From Rivularia sp963920925 (lineage in GTDB: Bacteria > Cyanobacteriota > Cyanobacteriia > Cyanobacteriales > Nostocaceae), in the NCBI RefSeq assembly GCF_963920925.1, contig NZ_CAWUDI010000033.1:1-64000 (forward strand): 64,000 nt of DNA. Direction: 5' to 3'. The notes beneath the pieces were generated by a model that saw nothing but the letters and a program-made list of their open reading frames with translations, ran no database searches and had not been told where the DNA came from. The position numbers and the translations under genes are program-made. Position 1 is the stretch's first letter. Every line of letters starts with the position of its first letter. Shown here piece by piece: positions 17,350 through 26,737 of this stretch.

Positions 17350-19947
17350 TTAAACGGCCAAAATTAACTTGCTCCGATGTATGTGCAGCAGATCGAATTT
17401 TCTTGTTGTTACAGATTCAAGCATAAATGGAATTTGTTCCGGACGCAATAACGTACCATCATTGCGACAAGCTCCCAAATAACGCAATTTTACAGCATTG
17501 TTTTGGCTGGTTTCGACCTTCGCTCTCTCAACAAACTCTAACTCAAACAAACGTTCGCGCAGATTTACATTTTTGATTTTACCTTTTTTGGTTTTGTGCT
17601 GTGTCCAAATTTCTTCTACTTCTTTGATTGCATTAATCCAATCTTGCCATTGGGATAAATTTGCTTCTCGATCGCAGCTTACGGTAATCAAATACTCGGC
17701 TGTTTCGAGAAGTTGGGATGCACTTTTAGATTTTAAATCTAGCTGCACTACATCATATATAGGTATGCCGTTAGGTAATGCAGAACTTAAATCATGCACA
17801 AAAGTATCAATATCAACTATGCGCGTTAATTCAAAATCTACTATTTCCGAGTTGCTAGTAGCTCCCAAAGCTAAAGCATTTGCTACTGATATCCTGGGTT
17901 GTGGATTAAACCCACCGCTAAATGATACTGGTAATCCCGCTCGCCGCACGGCTCGATCAAAGACTCTCATTAAATCTAAATGACCGACTAATGCCATATC
18001 ATCCTGCTTACCAAACCGTACTCGCAATCGTAAAGCTTTGGTAGTATCTGGAACGAAATCTCCCGCAAATTCCGGTATGGGCGGTGGTTCTACTACCACA
18101 TTATGGCCAAAATCAGTACCGCAAACACCACAATGCGAGCAACCGTCAAAGGAACAATCGGGTACGGTGGCGGCTTCCATTGCACGCTGCAAATCTTCTT
18201 TGAGCCAATTTTTATCAATCCCCGTATCTATATGATCCCAAGGCAGTGATAAATCAAGACGCTCATCAACACTGCTGCCTTCAATGACATTCCACTCGCC
18301 ACTAAGCACTTTGCGGTATTTCCAATCTAAACCAGCTTCGGCGATCGCACTTTCCCAAGCCGCAAAAGCTCGATCCAAATTCTCGAACCAGGAATCCATT
18401 CCCGCGCCTAGTTCCCAAGCACGGCGTAACACGCTTCCAAGAGTTCTGTCTCCTCTACCGACAAAATCTTCCATCGCCGAAATCCGCACATCGGTGAAAT
18501 TAACTTTAACTCCCCGAATCCGACGAAATTCTGAGCGCAATAATTCTTGCTTAGCTGTAAATTCGCTAGTAGAAACTGAGTGCCACTGGAATGGTGTATG
18601 GGGTTTAGGCGTAAAGTTAGAAATTGTGATCTTAAAATTTACCAGTCTTCTACCTGTTGCCCAACATTCCCGCTTCAGCCAGCTTACGGTTTGAGCGATA
18701 CCCAATACATCAACATCGGTTTCACCGGGTAAGCCAATCATAAAATATAGCTTTATTTTATCCCAGCCTCGTTTCCAAGCTGTTTTCACCCCCCTTAATA
18801 ATTCTTCATTCGTCAAACCTTTGTTAACAATATCCCGCATCCTTTGGGTACCGGCTTCTGGGGCAAAAGTTAAGCCACCTTTCCGGGTTCCACCAAGGAT
18901 ATTGGCGATATTGTCATCAAACCTATCTACTCGCTGACTGGGTAGAGAAAGAGAAATGTTTTCATCTTTAAGACGATTTTTAATTTCCATTCCTACCGAA
19001 CTTAAAGCTAAATAATCCGAGCAGGAAAGAGACAACAAAGAAAATTCATTGTAACCAGTTTGGCGCATCCCCGAACTTATTGTTTGCACAACTTTGTCGG
19101 GTTCTACATCTCGCGCCGGACGAGTTAACATTCCTGGTTGACAAAACCTGCATCCTCTGGTGCATCCGCGCCGTATTTCAATTGTCAAACGGTCGTGTAC
19201 GGTTTCTGCATAGGGAACCAAACCGATAGAATAAGCCGGAATGGGACTCGAAACCCTTCGTATAACTCGCTCTGGCACATCTGGACGATTGGGATGCACC
19301 GAACCGTCAGCAGCCATATCGTAAAACTGCGGTACGTATACGCCGGGAACCTGTGCCAAATCCAGCAATAATTCCTGACGGCTTAACTTCGCTTTTTTAC
19401 CTTCTTCTAAAATTAAACCTATTTCAGGCAATAGTTCTTCACCGTCTCCCAGAGCGATAAAATCGAAGAAGTCAGCATAAGGTTCGGGATTAGATGTAGC
19501 AGTTTGTCCTCCCGCAAAAATCAACGGGAAATCTCCCTCTAATCTTTGTTCCGAAGTAAAAGGAATACCAGCCAAATCCAACATCTCCAAAATGTTGGTA
19601 GCCCCCAATTCGTAACTGAGGCTAAAACCTAGAATATCGAAATCAACTAAACTCCGCTTTGACTCTACCGCAAACAAAGGTGTTTGAGTCGTTCTTAACT
19701 TTGCCGTTAAATCCGCACCCGGTAGATAAGCGCGATCGCACAACTGGCGGGGCTGAACATTCAATATATTGTAAAGAATGATATGCCCTAAATTAGAAGC
19801 ACCAACTTCATATACTTCTGGGTAAGTTAATACCCAGCGTATCGTCGCCGTATCCCAAGGCTTATGTTTAGCTAAAAGCTCATTACCCAGGTAACGGGAT
19901 GGTTTTGAAATATCCGACGTGATTAATTTATCTACTGCAATAGACAC
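17350..19947 (-). CDS. TIGR03960-type radical SAM protein fused to DUF2344 (TIGR03936)
   Basis: An 865-residue two-part protein. The N-terminal region (about 1-230) resembles the B12-binding-like module of TIGR03960 proteins, with GFSLSYELGATNIL and LIFAGGQTATSNPEP. A radical SAM domain follows, with Cys262, Cys266 and Cys269 in RRGCTRGCRFCQPG, which should hold a 4Fe-4S cluster, and TFAPEAGTQRMR. A second Cys cluster near 605-620 (GCSHCGVCG) precedes the C-terminal DUF2344 domain (about 640-860, RVRFGKQDDMALVGHLD). The reaction is unknown. In many bacteria these two modules sit next to an RNase E/G gene, as here, suggesting an RNA-related role (inference). The start codon is GTG. Confidence 0.9.
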   Translation of the reverse strand: MSIAVDKLITSDISKPSRYLGNELLAKHKPWDTATIRWVLTYPEVYEVGASNLGHIILYNILNVQPRQLCDRAYLPGADLTAKLRTTQTPLFAVESKRSLVDFDILGFSLSYELGATNILEMLDLAGIPFTSEQRLEGDFPLIFAGGQTATSNPEPYADFFDFIALGDGEELLPEIGLILEEGKKAKLSRQELLLDLAQVPGVYVPQFYDMAADGSVHPNRPDVPERVIRRVSSPIPAYSIGLVPYAETVHDRLTIEIRRGCTRGCRFCQPGMLTRPARDVEPDKVVQTISSGMRQTGYNEFSLLSLSCSDYLALSSVGMEIKNRLKDENISLSLPSQRVDRFDDNIANILGGTRKGGLTFAPEAGTQRMRDIVNKGLTNEELLRGVKTAWKRGWDKIKLYFMIGLPGETDVDVLGIAQTVSWLKRECWATGRRLVNFKITISNFTPKPHTPFQWHSVSTSEFTAKQELLRSEFRRIRGVKVNFTDVRISAMEDFVGRGDRTLGSVLRRAWELGAGMDSWFENLDRAFAAWESAIAEAGLDWKYRKVLSGEWNVIEGSSVDERLDLSLPWDHIDTGIDKNWLKEDLQRAMEAATVPDCSFDGCSHCGVCGTDFGHNVVVEPPPIPEFAGDFVPDTTKALRLRVRFGKQDDMALVGHLDLMRVFDRAVRRAGLPVSFSGGFNPQPRISVANALALGATSNSEIVDFELTRIVDIDTFVHDLSSALPNGIPIYDVVQLDLKSKSASQLLETAEYLITVSCDREANLSQWQDWINAIKEVEEIWTQHKTKKGKIKNVNLRERLFELEFVERAKVETSQNNAVKLRYLGACRNDGTLLRPEQIPFMLESVTTRKFDLLHIHRSKLILAV

Positions 19948-20117
19948 TATGCTATTTTCAAGCTACTTCTAGTAATTACAGCTACTCACCTCCAAGATTA
20001 GCATTGATTCGTAGCTGTGTATTAGGAAAGTTATTCAAATTCTCCTCTTATAGCTACCACAGTTATTTTCAATGGAGAAAAACAGGAACATTGAGAGCAG
20101 CAAAGGAGACGTTTATA

Positions 20118-20444
20118 TTAACTATTAAAAATTGTTCCTGCATCGAATATTTCAAAGACTTTATCTAAACCAGCAAGTTCAAAAATAATTCTGTGGGCAG
20201 GAGCAACCGAGCAAAAACAAATTCGTTGTTGCAGGGCAAGAGCTACTTTTACTCCAGATACCAATGCCATCAAACCCGCACTGTTTATAAAATCAACTTT
20301 TTCTAGGTCTACCAATACAATTGTATTATTACTTTGATTTAGAACTGCACCCAATTCGCGTTCGAGTTTTATGGCATTTACAGCATCTAAACAACCATTC
20401 GGACGAATAATGGTAATTTGAGGATTATCGAGTATTGCTTGCAT
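20118..20444 (-). CDS. STAS-domain anti-sigma factor antagonist
   Basis: A 108-residue single STAS domain of the SpoIIAA/RsbV type. The phosphorylatable serine is Ser55 in VDFINSAGLMAL, preceded by the typical VLVDLEKV strand. In this family a serine kinase (RsbW-like) phosphorylates the Ser and a PP2C phosphatase removes the phosphate, switching binding partners. A PP2C protein (45808) and a RsbW-like kinase (47515) are encoded 25 kb away and could be its partners; nothing in the sequence proves this. The N-terminus starts directly with the domain, and the gene stands alone. Confidence 0.88.
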   Translation of the reverse strand: MQAILDNPQITIIRPNGCLDAVNAIKLERELGAVLNQSNNTIVLVDLEKVDFINSAGLMALVSGVKVALALQQRICFCSVAPAHRIIFELAGLDKVFEIFDAGTIFNS

Positions 20445-20920
20445 AATTACATCCTATTCAAATATTGTTTACTTGAGGGATAGATGTATTCGACCATAAT
20501 CCTTTTTTTATCGCATCGACCATTCGTATTAGCTCTCTTTGTCGAATCTTCACCCTTAGACTACTTATGTTTAAAGATTGTCACAATACTTAAGAAAACA
20601 GTAGCAAAATACACTTTTTTCTAATTCAAGTTAAAAAATAATCTATATAACCAGTATGGCTTTGTGCCGGGGTATGGAAAAAGATATCTGTAAATTATTA
20701 GCCCTTTAAGTATTCTTGCCTGCGGATAGTCGAGACAGGCTAATTAAATATAAAGTGTCCTTATTTTTTCCTTAATCATTGGCTTGTATCTTTTTGAGAT
20801 AGCAAGTGACTTGTCCGCTATATCTGTGATCTATATCACTTGTCAAGCAGTATTTGGATCACGTTTTATACTTAAATATATCTGAGATAATTGGTATTAT
20901 TTACATAATGGTTACTTACT
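20445..20920. other. Divergent promoter region between STAS gene and small-protein gene
   Basis: About 476 AT-rich bases. Its main recognisable element is a near-perfect CRP-type palindrome at 20825-20840. No gene fits in it. Confidence 0.55.
20825..20840. promoter_or_regulatory. CRP-like binding site
   Basis: TGTGA-N6-TCACT matches the CRP consensus TGTGA-N6-TCACA at nine of ten defined positions. Cyanobacterial cAMP receptor proteins (SYCRP1, AnCrpA) use this consensus. It lies 81 bases before the ATG of the 64-aa gene and 380 bases upstream of the divergent STAS gene, so control of the small gene is the more likely reading. Confidence 0.55.
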
Positions 20921-21115
20921 ATGAGAACTAAGTTTGCTATTCGTCAATTAGTTGAAAGGGCGTTGGTTATCAAGAAATTAACTCCCGAAATAGAAAATGA
21001 AATAAATTCAGAACTGACTCAGATGGGTTACATTTCTGACGTTGACTACGAAGCATTAGAACTTTTGATGGCTGAAATGGACGCTGGTAGAATTAAGCTG
21101 GTTCCCAGCTTATAG
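20921..21115 (+). CDS. Small conserved-looking hypothetical protein (64 aa)
   Basis: A 64-residue soluble protein with no family I can name. It is mostly helical and charged: an N-terminal basic helix (FAIRQLVERALVIKK), then TPEIENEINSELTQMG, an acidic DVDYEALELLMAEMDAG segment and a short VPSL tail. There is no membrane segment, signal peptide or cysteine. Codon use looks like that of neighbouring genes and the reading frame has no low-complexity sequence, which supports a real gene. I recall similar short proteins in heterocystous cyanobacteria but cannot verify this here. A CRP-like site lies 81 bases upstream. Confidence 0.7.
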   Translation: MRTKFAIRQLVERALVIKKLTPEIENEINSELTQMGYISDVDYEALELLMAEMDAGRIKLVPSL

Positions 21116-21363
21116 TCTTGTGACGATTATGACGATTATATGGAACGCTGCTTCTTCAAATATTTAAGATTGAAGTTGAAATAGTAAATTAAATATTTAT
21201 TATCATTAAACCTAATTACACGTAATACAAAAAGTAGTATTGACGGTGCGGGTACCTTTGTGGTTAACCATCGCTGAAATTTTTTTTGGGATGACAATTA
21301 AAGCGATACGCTTCAATTTTATATCGCACTCAAAACCTAATAATCTATAAATAGGCAAAGCAA

Positions 21364-21855
21364 TCAAACCGCAGCAAGCAACTCCTGCAACTTGTTTAAG
21401 ACTTTTTCAACATGAGCCTTAGTTCTTACATTAGACCATGCATGGACTAAATCACCATCAGGCGCAATCAAAAAAGTTGAGCGTACAACACCCATGTATT
21501 CTTTACCCATAAACTTTTTCAATTGCCAAACACCATAGGCTTCGCACACTCGGTGTTCCGGATCGCTTAAAAGCTGAATTGATAGATCGTGTTTGTGAAT
21601 AAATTTGCAATGAGACTTTTCGGAATCGGGGCTAACTCCCAGAATTTTGGCTCCAAAAGCATCAAATTGTGCTGAGTATTCGCTAAAATCTTTGGCTTCT
21701 ACAGTACAACCAGGTGTATCATCTTTAGGATAAAAGTAAAGAACAAACCAATTAGATTGGAAATCTTCAAGCTGTACCAAATTTCCATCTTGATTTGTTG
21801 CACTAAAGGATGGCGCTTTTTCTCCTGTCTTTGGAATACCGGAGGGCTGTGACAT
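21364..21855 (-). CDS. bcp: Peroxiredoxin Q / BCP-type thiol peroxidase
   Basis: A 163-residue AhpC/TSA-fold peroxidase of the BCP/PrxQ class. YFYPKDDTPGCTVEAKDF contains the peroxidatic Cys50 with the conserved Pro/Thr. GVSPDSEKSHCKF and the CEAYGVW segment follow, then FMGKEYMGVVRSTFLI and the C-terminal AHVEKVL helix. It reduces hydroperoxides with electrons usually supplied by thioredoxin. In E. coli BCP the resolving Cys is five residues after the peroxidatic one; here that position is Lys55. The protein may thus use another Cys (83 or 104) or act as a 1-Cys enzyme. Confidence 0.93.
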   Translation of the reverse strand: MSQPSGIPKTGEKAPSFSATNQDGNLVQLEDFQSNWFVLYFYPKDDTPGCTVEAKDFSEYSAQFDAFGAKILGVSPDSEKSHCKFIHKHDLSIQLLSDPEHRVCEAYGVWQLKKFMGKEYMGVVRSTFLIAPDGDLVHAWSNVRTKAHVEKVLNKLQELLAAV

Positions 21856-21893
21856 ATTTTTTAGGGCTTGTAACTAAAATAAGTATAGACAGG

Positions 21894-21974
21894 GAATGGG
21901 GGGAGGGGGAGATGGGGAGATGGGGAGAAGAATTATTAATTTACTACTCACTCCTAACTCTTAACTCCTAACTC
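21894..21974. repeat. Simple repeats between bcp and the RND permease gene
   Basis: G-rich GGGGAGAT units (to about 21928) are followed by CTCCTAA-type heptamers from 21947. The heptamers run into the 3' end of the permease gene and supply its TAG stop (21968-21970). Confidence 0.85.
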
Positions 21975-24900
21975 GCAGGCGGGAATTTAACTTTTTTGTT
22001 TTCTTTGATAACTTTACGGCGAGGTTTTTTCTTAAAACCGTATTTCACTGTATTAATAATCCAATGCTGAAAGTTATCAATGTAAGTGAACAACACTGGT
22101 ACCACTACCAAAGTTAATAATGTAGAAGTTGTGAAACCACCGATAACAGCCACACCCATTGATTGGCGGACTTCCGCACCAGCACCGAGTCCTAATGCGA
22201 GGGGAAAAGTACCCGCGATTGTGGAAAGGGAAGTCATCAAAATCGGACGCAAGCGAGATATACCAGCATCTAAAAGTGCTTGACGTTGGCGTTTACCTTG
22301 TTCTAAACCGATAATTGCATAGTCCACTAATAAGATTGAGTTTTTGGTGACAATTCCTAACAATAAAACTATTCCGATTAAGGCATATAATCCCAAGGCT
22401 TTTTGAGCAATCATTAATGCTAAAAGAGTACCGCCCAAAGACAGGGGAAGCGCCACCATAATAGTGATTGGGTGAAGAAAATTATTGTATAGAATCACCA
22501 AAATAGCGTAAATCATCATTACCGCTAAACCCAAGGCAGTACCAAAGCGTCCGAAAATCTCTTCCATAATTTCGGCATCCCCTGCCGAACGTCGCGTTAC
22601 CTCTGGCGATAGGGTTTTCATCGCTTCTAACTGGTTAACAGCTGTCAATCCATCTCCTAAAGAAATACCCTGTAAGTTGGCTTCCACCGAAACTTGACGC
22701 ATTCTATCGAAGCGGTTGATAGTCGCCGCACCACTACCAAAACGGATATCTGCAACCGCTAACAAAGGAACTAAACCGCCATTCTGACTGGGAACTTGAA
22801 GATTTTTAATATTTGTGATATCTTCTCGTGCTTTGGGGTCGATTTGGACTCTAATAGGAATTTGACGGTCGGGAAGATTGTATTTTGCTAAGTTAGCATC
22901 GCTATCACCGATAGTCGCAAGACTTGCAGTACGCGCAATTGACTGGACGGTAACACCCAAGTCGGCGGCGCGTTGCGGGTTGGGTACTACCAAAATTTCC
23001 GGTTTTACCAAACTAGCGCTTGAAGTTGCTTCTACCAATCCCGGTACACTTCGCATCTGCTTTTCCAAGTCATCAGCAGCTTTTTTCAATGCTTGCGGAT
23101 TTTCACTTTGCAAAACTATAGTTAAATCTTTTCTACCACCCACAGCACCAGTACTTTCAAAACTAATTCTCGCTCCAGGAATTTGAGCAAACTGCGGACG
23201 AACTTGTTCTTCAAACTCGCTTTGAGATTTTCGTTCTTCCTTGGATTTTAATCTAACAGTAAGACTTGCCGAACCAACATTTTCTGTAGATAAAACACTT
23301 TCAACCGCAGGATTTTGTCTAATTAAATTTGTTGCTTGCGTCACTACTTTCTTAGTATCTGCCAAAGTCGAACCAGGTGCTAATTCTATAGATACCCCAG
23401 AAATACCAACATCAGCCCCATCAACCAAACCTTTGGGAATCATCGGTACCAACATCAAGCTACCAATAAAGAAAGCCAAAGCCAGCAGTAAAGTTGTAGT
23501 GCGATGCCGTAAAGCCCATCTAAGTGTGGAAGCGTAAGGGGAGAATTTTGGATTACTTTCTCTGGCCTTTGACCTTTGACCTTCAACCTCCTTTGACTTC
23601 AACAAATACGCTCCCATCATCGGCGTTACCATCCGCGCTACTGCTGTGGAAAATACAGTTGCTGCGGTAACTGTCATGGCGAAGGGTTGGAAAAATTGAC
23701 CGGGAATTCCACCCATAAATGCTACTGGTAAAAATACGGCTACGATTGTCGCCGAAGTTGCAATTACTGCTAAACCCATTTCTGCTGATGAGTCAAAAGC
23801 TGCTTGCTTGGGTTCTTTACCCATGCCTAAATGCCGTTCCATATTCTCAATTTCTACGACGGCATCATCTACTAAGTTACCTACAGCTAATCCCAAACCC
23901 AACAGTGTCATATTATTGAGGGTGTAGCCGAGAGCAAATATTACGCCGAAGGTAGGAATAATTGATAAAGGTAAAGTTACTGCTGTAATTAAAGTTGCTC
24001 GCCAATCGCGTAAAAATAGTAGAATTACTGCTACGGCTAATACAGAAGCTATTAATAGCTCGTTCATCGTACTTTCGTAAGAATCGCGTACAAAAGTAGC
24101 TCTAGTAAAAATTAATTCCATTTTTACATCGGTAGGAAGAGTTTTTTCCAGCTTTTCAACCTCTTTTTTGACTCCTTCTTCCACCGTTACCATGACGCTA
24201 CCAGTACTACGCAATACCTCTAAAGCAACTACTGGTTTATTATTCAAGCGTGCGGTTTGACGTACTTCACCAAAGCTATCTTCTATATTTCCTAAAGTCG
24301 ATAAAGCAACCGAACCACCATTAGGAAGGATAATTTCATAATTTCTCAAAACATCTACACTTTGGGCACTACCTAAAGTACGAATGCTTTGTTCGCTTCC
24401 GCCAATTTCAGCGCGGCCACCCGGTAAATTAATATTAAAAGCTCGCAATTGGTCGTTTACCTGAGTCGCAGTAATACCCAAAGACTGCAAGCGAACTGGG
24501 TCAAGGTTGACACGAATTTCCCGGTCAACACCGCCCACCCGGCGGATTTCAGCCACACCTTTGACAGATAGTAAAGCGCGACTAATAGTTTCGTCAACCA
24601 GATTACTCAACTCTTCCACAGAGCGTTGATCCGAACTAACCACATAGGTCATAACAGCACTTCCGGAAAACTCAAGACGCTGTACGATAGGGTCATTAAT
24701 ATCTTGAGGAAGACTTTGACGAATTTGGGCGATCGCATTCCGAACATCATTAGTAGCGCGATCGCTATCGGTTCCCAAATCAAAGTTGATAGTAGTATTA
24801 GAAACGCCATCTCTAACAACCGAACGCAATTCATCAATGTTGCCCAAACCAGCAACCGCATCTTCAATTTTCTTCGTCACCTGAGACTCAAGTTCCGTAG

Positions 24901-25066
24901 GTCCCGCACCAGGTTGAGTTACCGTAACTTGAACCGCAGGAATATCAATATTAGGACTAGTATCAATACCCAAAATACCAAAACAAAACCAGCCAACTAT
25001 AGTCAAAATTAAGAATAAAACTATTGTAGGAATTGGTTTTTTAATCGACCAAGCAGAAACGTCCAT
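21968..25066 (-). CDS. RND efflux transporter permease subunit (AcrB/MdtB-like)
   Basis: A 1032-residue inner-membrane RND pump of the usual length. The first transmembrane helix (about 11-31, IPTIVLFLILTIVGWFCFG) is followed by a large periplasmic porter domain, helices from about 335, and a second half starting near residue 525. The proton-relay Asp pair of helix 4 is present in GNLVDDAVVEIEN, and KNSILLVDYA marks helix 10. It would expel hydrophobic compounds using the proton gradient. The adaptor gene lies upstream on the same strand (25229). No outer-membrane TolC-type channel is encoded here. The final residues derive from a repeat. Confidence 0.95.
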   Translation of the reverse strand: MDVSAWSIKKPIPTIVLFLILTIVGWFCFGILGIDTSPNIDIPAVQVTVTQPGAGPTELESQVTKKIEDAVAGLGNIDELRSVVRDGVSNTTINFDLGTDSDRATNDVRNAIAQIRQSLPQDINDPIVQRLEFSGSAVMTYVVSSDQRSVEELSNLVDETISRALLSVKGVAEIRRVGGVDREIRVNLDPVRLQSLGITATQVNDQLRAFNINLPGGRAEIGGSEQSIRTLGSAQSVDVLRNYEIILPNGGSVALSTLGNIEDSFGEVRQTARLNNKPVVALEVLRSTGSVMVTVEEGVKKEVEKLEKTLPTDVKMELIFTRATFVRDSYESTMNELLIASVLAVAVILLFLRDWRATLITAVTLPLSIIPTFGVIFALGYTLNNMTLLGLGLAVGNLVDDAVVEIENMERHLGMGKEPKQAAFDSSAEMGLAVIATSATIVAVFLPVAFMGGIPGQFFQPFAMTVTAATVFSTAVARMVTPMMGAYLLKSKEVEGQRSKARESNPKFSPYASTLRWALRHRTTTLLLALAFFIGSLMLVPMIPKGLVDGADVGISGVSIELAPGSTLADTKKVVTQATNLIRQNPAVESVLSTENVGSASLTVRLKSKEERKSQSEFEEQVRPQFAQIPGARISFESTGAVGGRKDLTIVLQSENPQALKKAADDLEKQMRSVPGLVEATSSASLVKPEILVVPNPQRAADLGVTVQSIARTASLATIGDSDANLAKYNLPDRQIPIRVQIDPKAREDITNIKNLQVPSQNGGLVPLLAVADIRFGSGAATINRFDRMRQVSVEANLQGISLGDGLTAVNQLEAMKTLSPEVTRRSAGDAEIMEEIFGRFGTALGLAVMMIYAILVILYNNFLHPITIMVALPLSLGGTLLALMIAQKALGLYALIGIVLLLGIVTKNSILLVDYAIIGLEQGKRQRQALLDAGISRLRPILMTSLSTIAGTFPLALGLGAGAEVRQSMGVAVIGGFTTSTLLTLVVVPVLFTYIDNFQHWIINTVKYGFKKKPRRKVIKENKKVKFPPAS

Positions 25067-25228
25067 TAGTTGTTAGTTGTTAGTTGTTAGGAGCTAAATA
25101 ATTTTAGATTTTAGATTTTGGATTTTGGATTAGAAGAGTAGAGAGTTAGGAGGTAGGAGTTAGGAGTTAGGAGTTAGGAGCAAATATTGAAATTAAAAAC
25201 TTTGACCTTTAACCTTTAACTTTTGACC
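25067..25228. repeat. Mixed simple repeats between RND adaptor and permease genes
   Basis: TTAGTTG, TTTTGGAT and GTTAGGA units fill most of the gap between two genes expected to form one transcript. No promoter or terminator is evident in it. Confidence 0.85.
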
Positions 25229-26737
25229 TTATTGCTTTGCAATCCGTACTTTATCGCCATCTTTCAAATACCCTGCACCGTCAACTATTACGCTTTTTCC
25301 GGGTTGTAAGCCACTTTTGATTTCAATTTTTCCACCTTTAAGAATTTCTCCTGTTTCTACTTTTTTACTGGTGGCAATTTTGTCTGGATCGATGGTAAAT
25401 ACGATTGCGCTACCGTCAGGTTGAGGAAGTACTGCTTTTTGCGGTATAGCTACAGCCATGTTTGTATCGGTGAGAATTGCGGCGCGAGCGAACATTCCCG
25501 GTTTAAGTAAATTTGTGGCTGGTAAATCAATTTTGACTGTCGCTTCGCGGCGTTGTTGATTAACTACTGGTTCTATTTCTTTAACTTTTCCGCGCAATTT
25601 AACCCGGTTATCTGCATCAGTTGTAATCTGGGCTGGTGCTAAAACTTTTATTTGCGATAGTTGAACTGTGGGAACTTTTGCCTGTAATTCTAAGTTTCCT
25701 TGACGAATAATCGAAAATAACTTTTGGGTTCCACCAACTACGTTTCCTACTTGGGTTTGCGGTGGTACACCCGTTATATCCCCTACTCTTGCTAGTTTTT
25801 CGGCAACTATTCCCGAAACGGGAGCGCGAACTACGGTTTGTCCTAACTGAGTTTTTAACTGTTGTACTCTAGCTGTTGCACTCTTGACTCCGGCTTTGGC
25901 GCTATTAATTTTGGCGATCGCGCTGCTTACACCTGCTTCGGCACTGCTGATATTGGCTTCGGCACTACTTACATTGGCGATCGCGCTACGAATATTTGCT
26001 TGTGCAATACGTACAGCTTCTTTTGCTGTTTCAAAATTAGTTTCAGCGGTTTCAAATAATTGCTTGCTAATCGCTCCTCGATCGGAAAGTTGCTTGTTGC
26101 GCTGGTAATTCCTCGTAGCTTCTCTTAATTTCGCTTGTGCTTGCGCTAAATCGGCTTGTCTTTGCTGAACTGTTGCTTGATTTGATATTACATTTGCTTT
26201 ACTTGATTCTAAAGCTGCTTGTTTGGAAGCTAAATCAGCAACTCTTGAAGCAACTTCAGCTTCTTGAGATTCTACTTCTGCTTTGGCTTGAAGAATTTGA
26301 TCTTGTAACAGCGAGTCATCCAAAATCGCCATTACTTGACTTTCTTTAACGGAATCTCCCTGTTGTACCAAAATTTGCTTAATTTGCAAACCATTAGATT
26401 GAGGCAATACCGGAGTCAATTCACTAGCCCCAACAGTACCAGTAACGTTGAGATTGCGAGCAACTTTAGTGAGTTCTACTAAAGCCAGGGTAACAGTCAT
26501 TGCTGGAGCTACTTCAGTAGTAGGCGTATTTGCTACCTTAGCTTCGCTTTTAGGACGATTGCTCAACAAACGCATTCCTCCCATAGTTATTCCAACTCCT
26601 AAAACCACACCCATGAGCATGATTGTCCACCAAGGGCGCTGCTTGCTAGTTTCAGGATAATCTTTAAAAGTTGTTTCTTCTATTGCTGCTTCTTCTTCTG
26701 CTGGAATATCTGAAAAATTCGAGTCCCCTGCTGTCAT
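25229..26737 (-). CDS. RND efflux periplasmic adaptor subunit (membrane fusion protein)
   Basis: A 502-residue adaptor. It has a cytoplasmic N-terminus of about 35 residues and one membrane anchor (about 36-58, MGVVLGVGITMGGMRLL). A lipoyl/barrel-sandwich domain opens with VLVQQGDSVKESQVMAILD, and a long coiled-coil hairpin (about 145-300) is built from repeated SxxANVSSAEANI-type units. The second half-lipoyl APVSGIVAEKLARVGD and a beta-barrel region follow, ending LKPGMFARAAI and LQPGKSVIVDGAGYLKDGDKV. The coiled coil is long for an RND partner, owing to internal duplication. A strong GGAGGTGGAG precedes the ATG. It would link the pump to an outer-membrane channel. Confidence 0.93.
   Translation of the reverse strand: MTAGDSNFSDIPAEEEAAIEETTFKDYPETSKQRPWWTIMLMGVVLGVGITMGGMRLLSNRPKSEAKVANTPTTEVAPAMTVTLALVELTKVARNLNVTGTVGASELTPVLPQSNGLQIKQILVQQGDSVKESQVMAILDDSLLQDQILQAKAEVESQEAEVASRVADLASKQAALESSKANVISNQATVQQRQADLAQAQAKLREATRNYQRNKQLSDRGAISKQLFETAETNFETAKEAVRIAQANIRSAIANVSSAEANISSAEAGVSSAIAKINSAKAGVKSATARVQQLKTQLGQTVVRAPVSGIVAEKLARVGDITGVPPQTQVGNVVGGTQKLFSIIRQGNLELQAKVPTVQLSQIKVLAPAQITTDADNRVKLRGKVKEIEPVVNQQRREATVKIDLPATNLLKPGMFARAAILTDTNMAVAIPQKAVLPQPDGSAIVFTIDPDKIATSKKVETGEILKGGKIEIKSGLQPGKSVIVDGAGYLKDGDKVRIAKQ

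Noticed and set aside
21968..26737. RND pump as a heavy-metal (CzcA-type) exporter
   Set aside because: The permease keeps the drug-type Asp pair and porter features, and no metal-binding His-rich or CusF-like gene is present; assigned to the general HAE/AcrB-like group.
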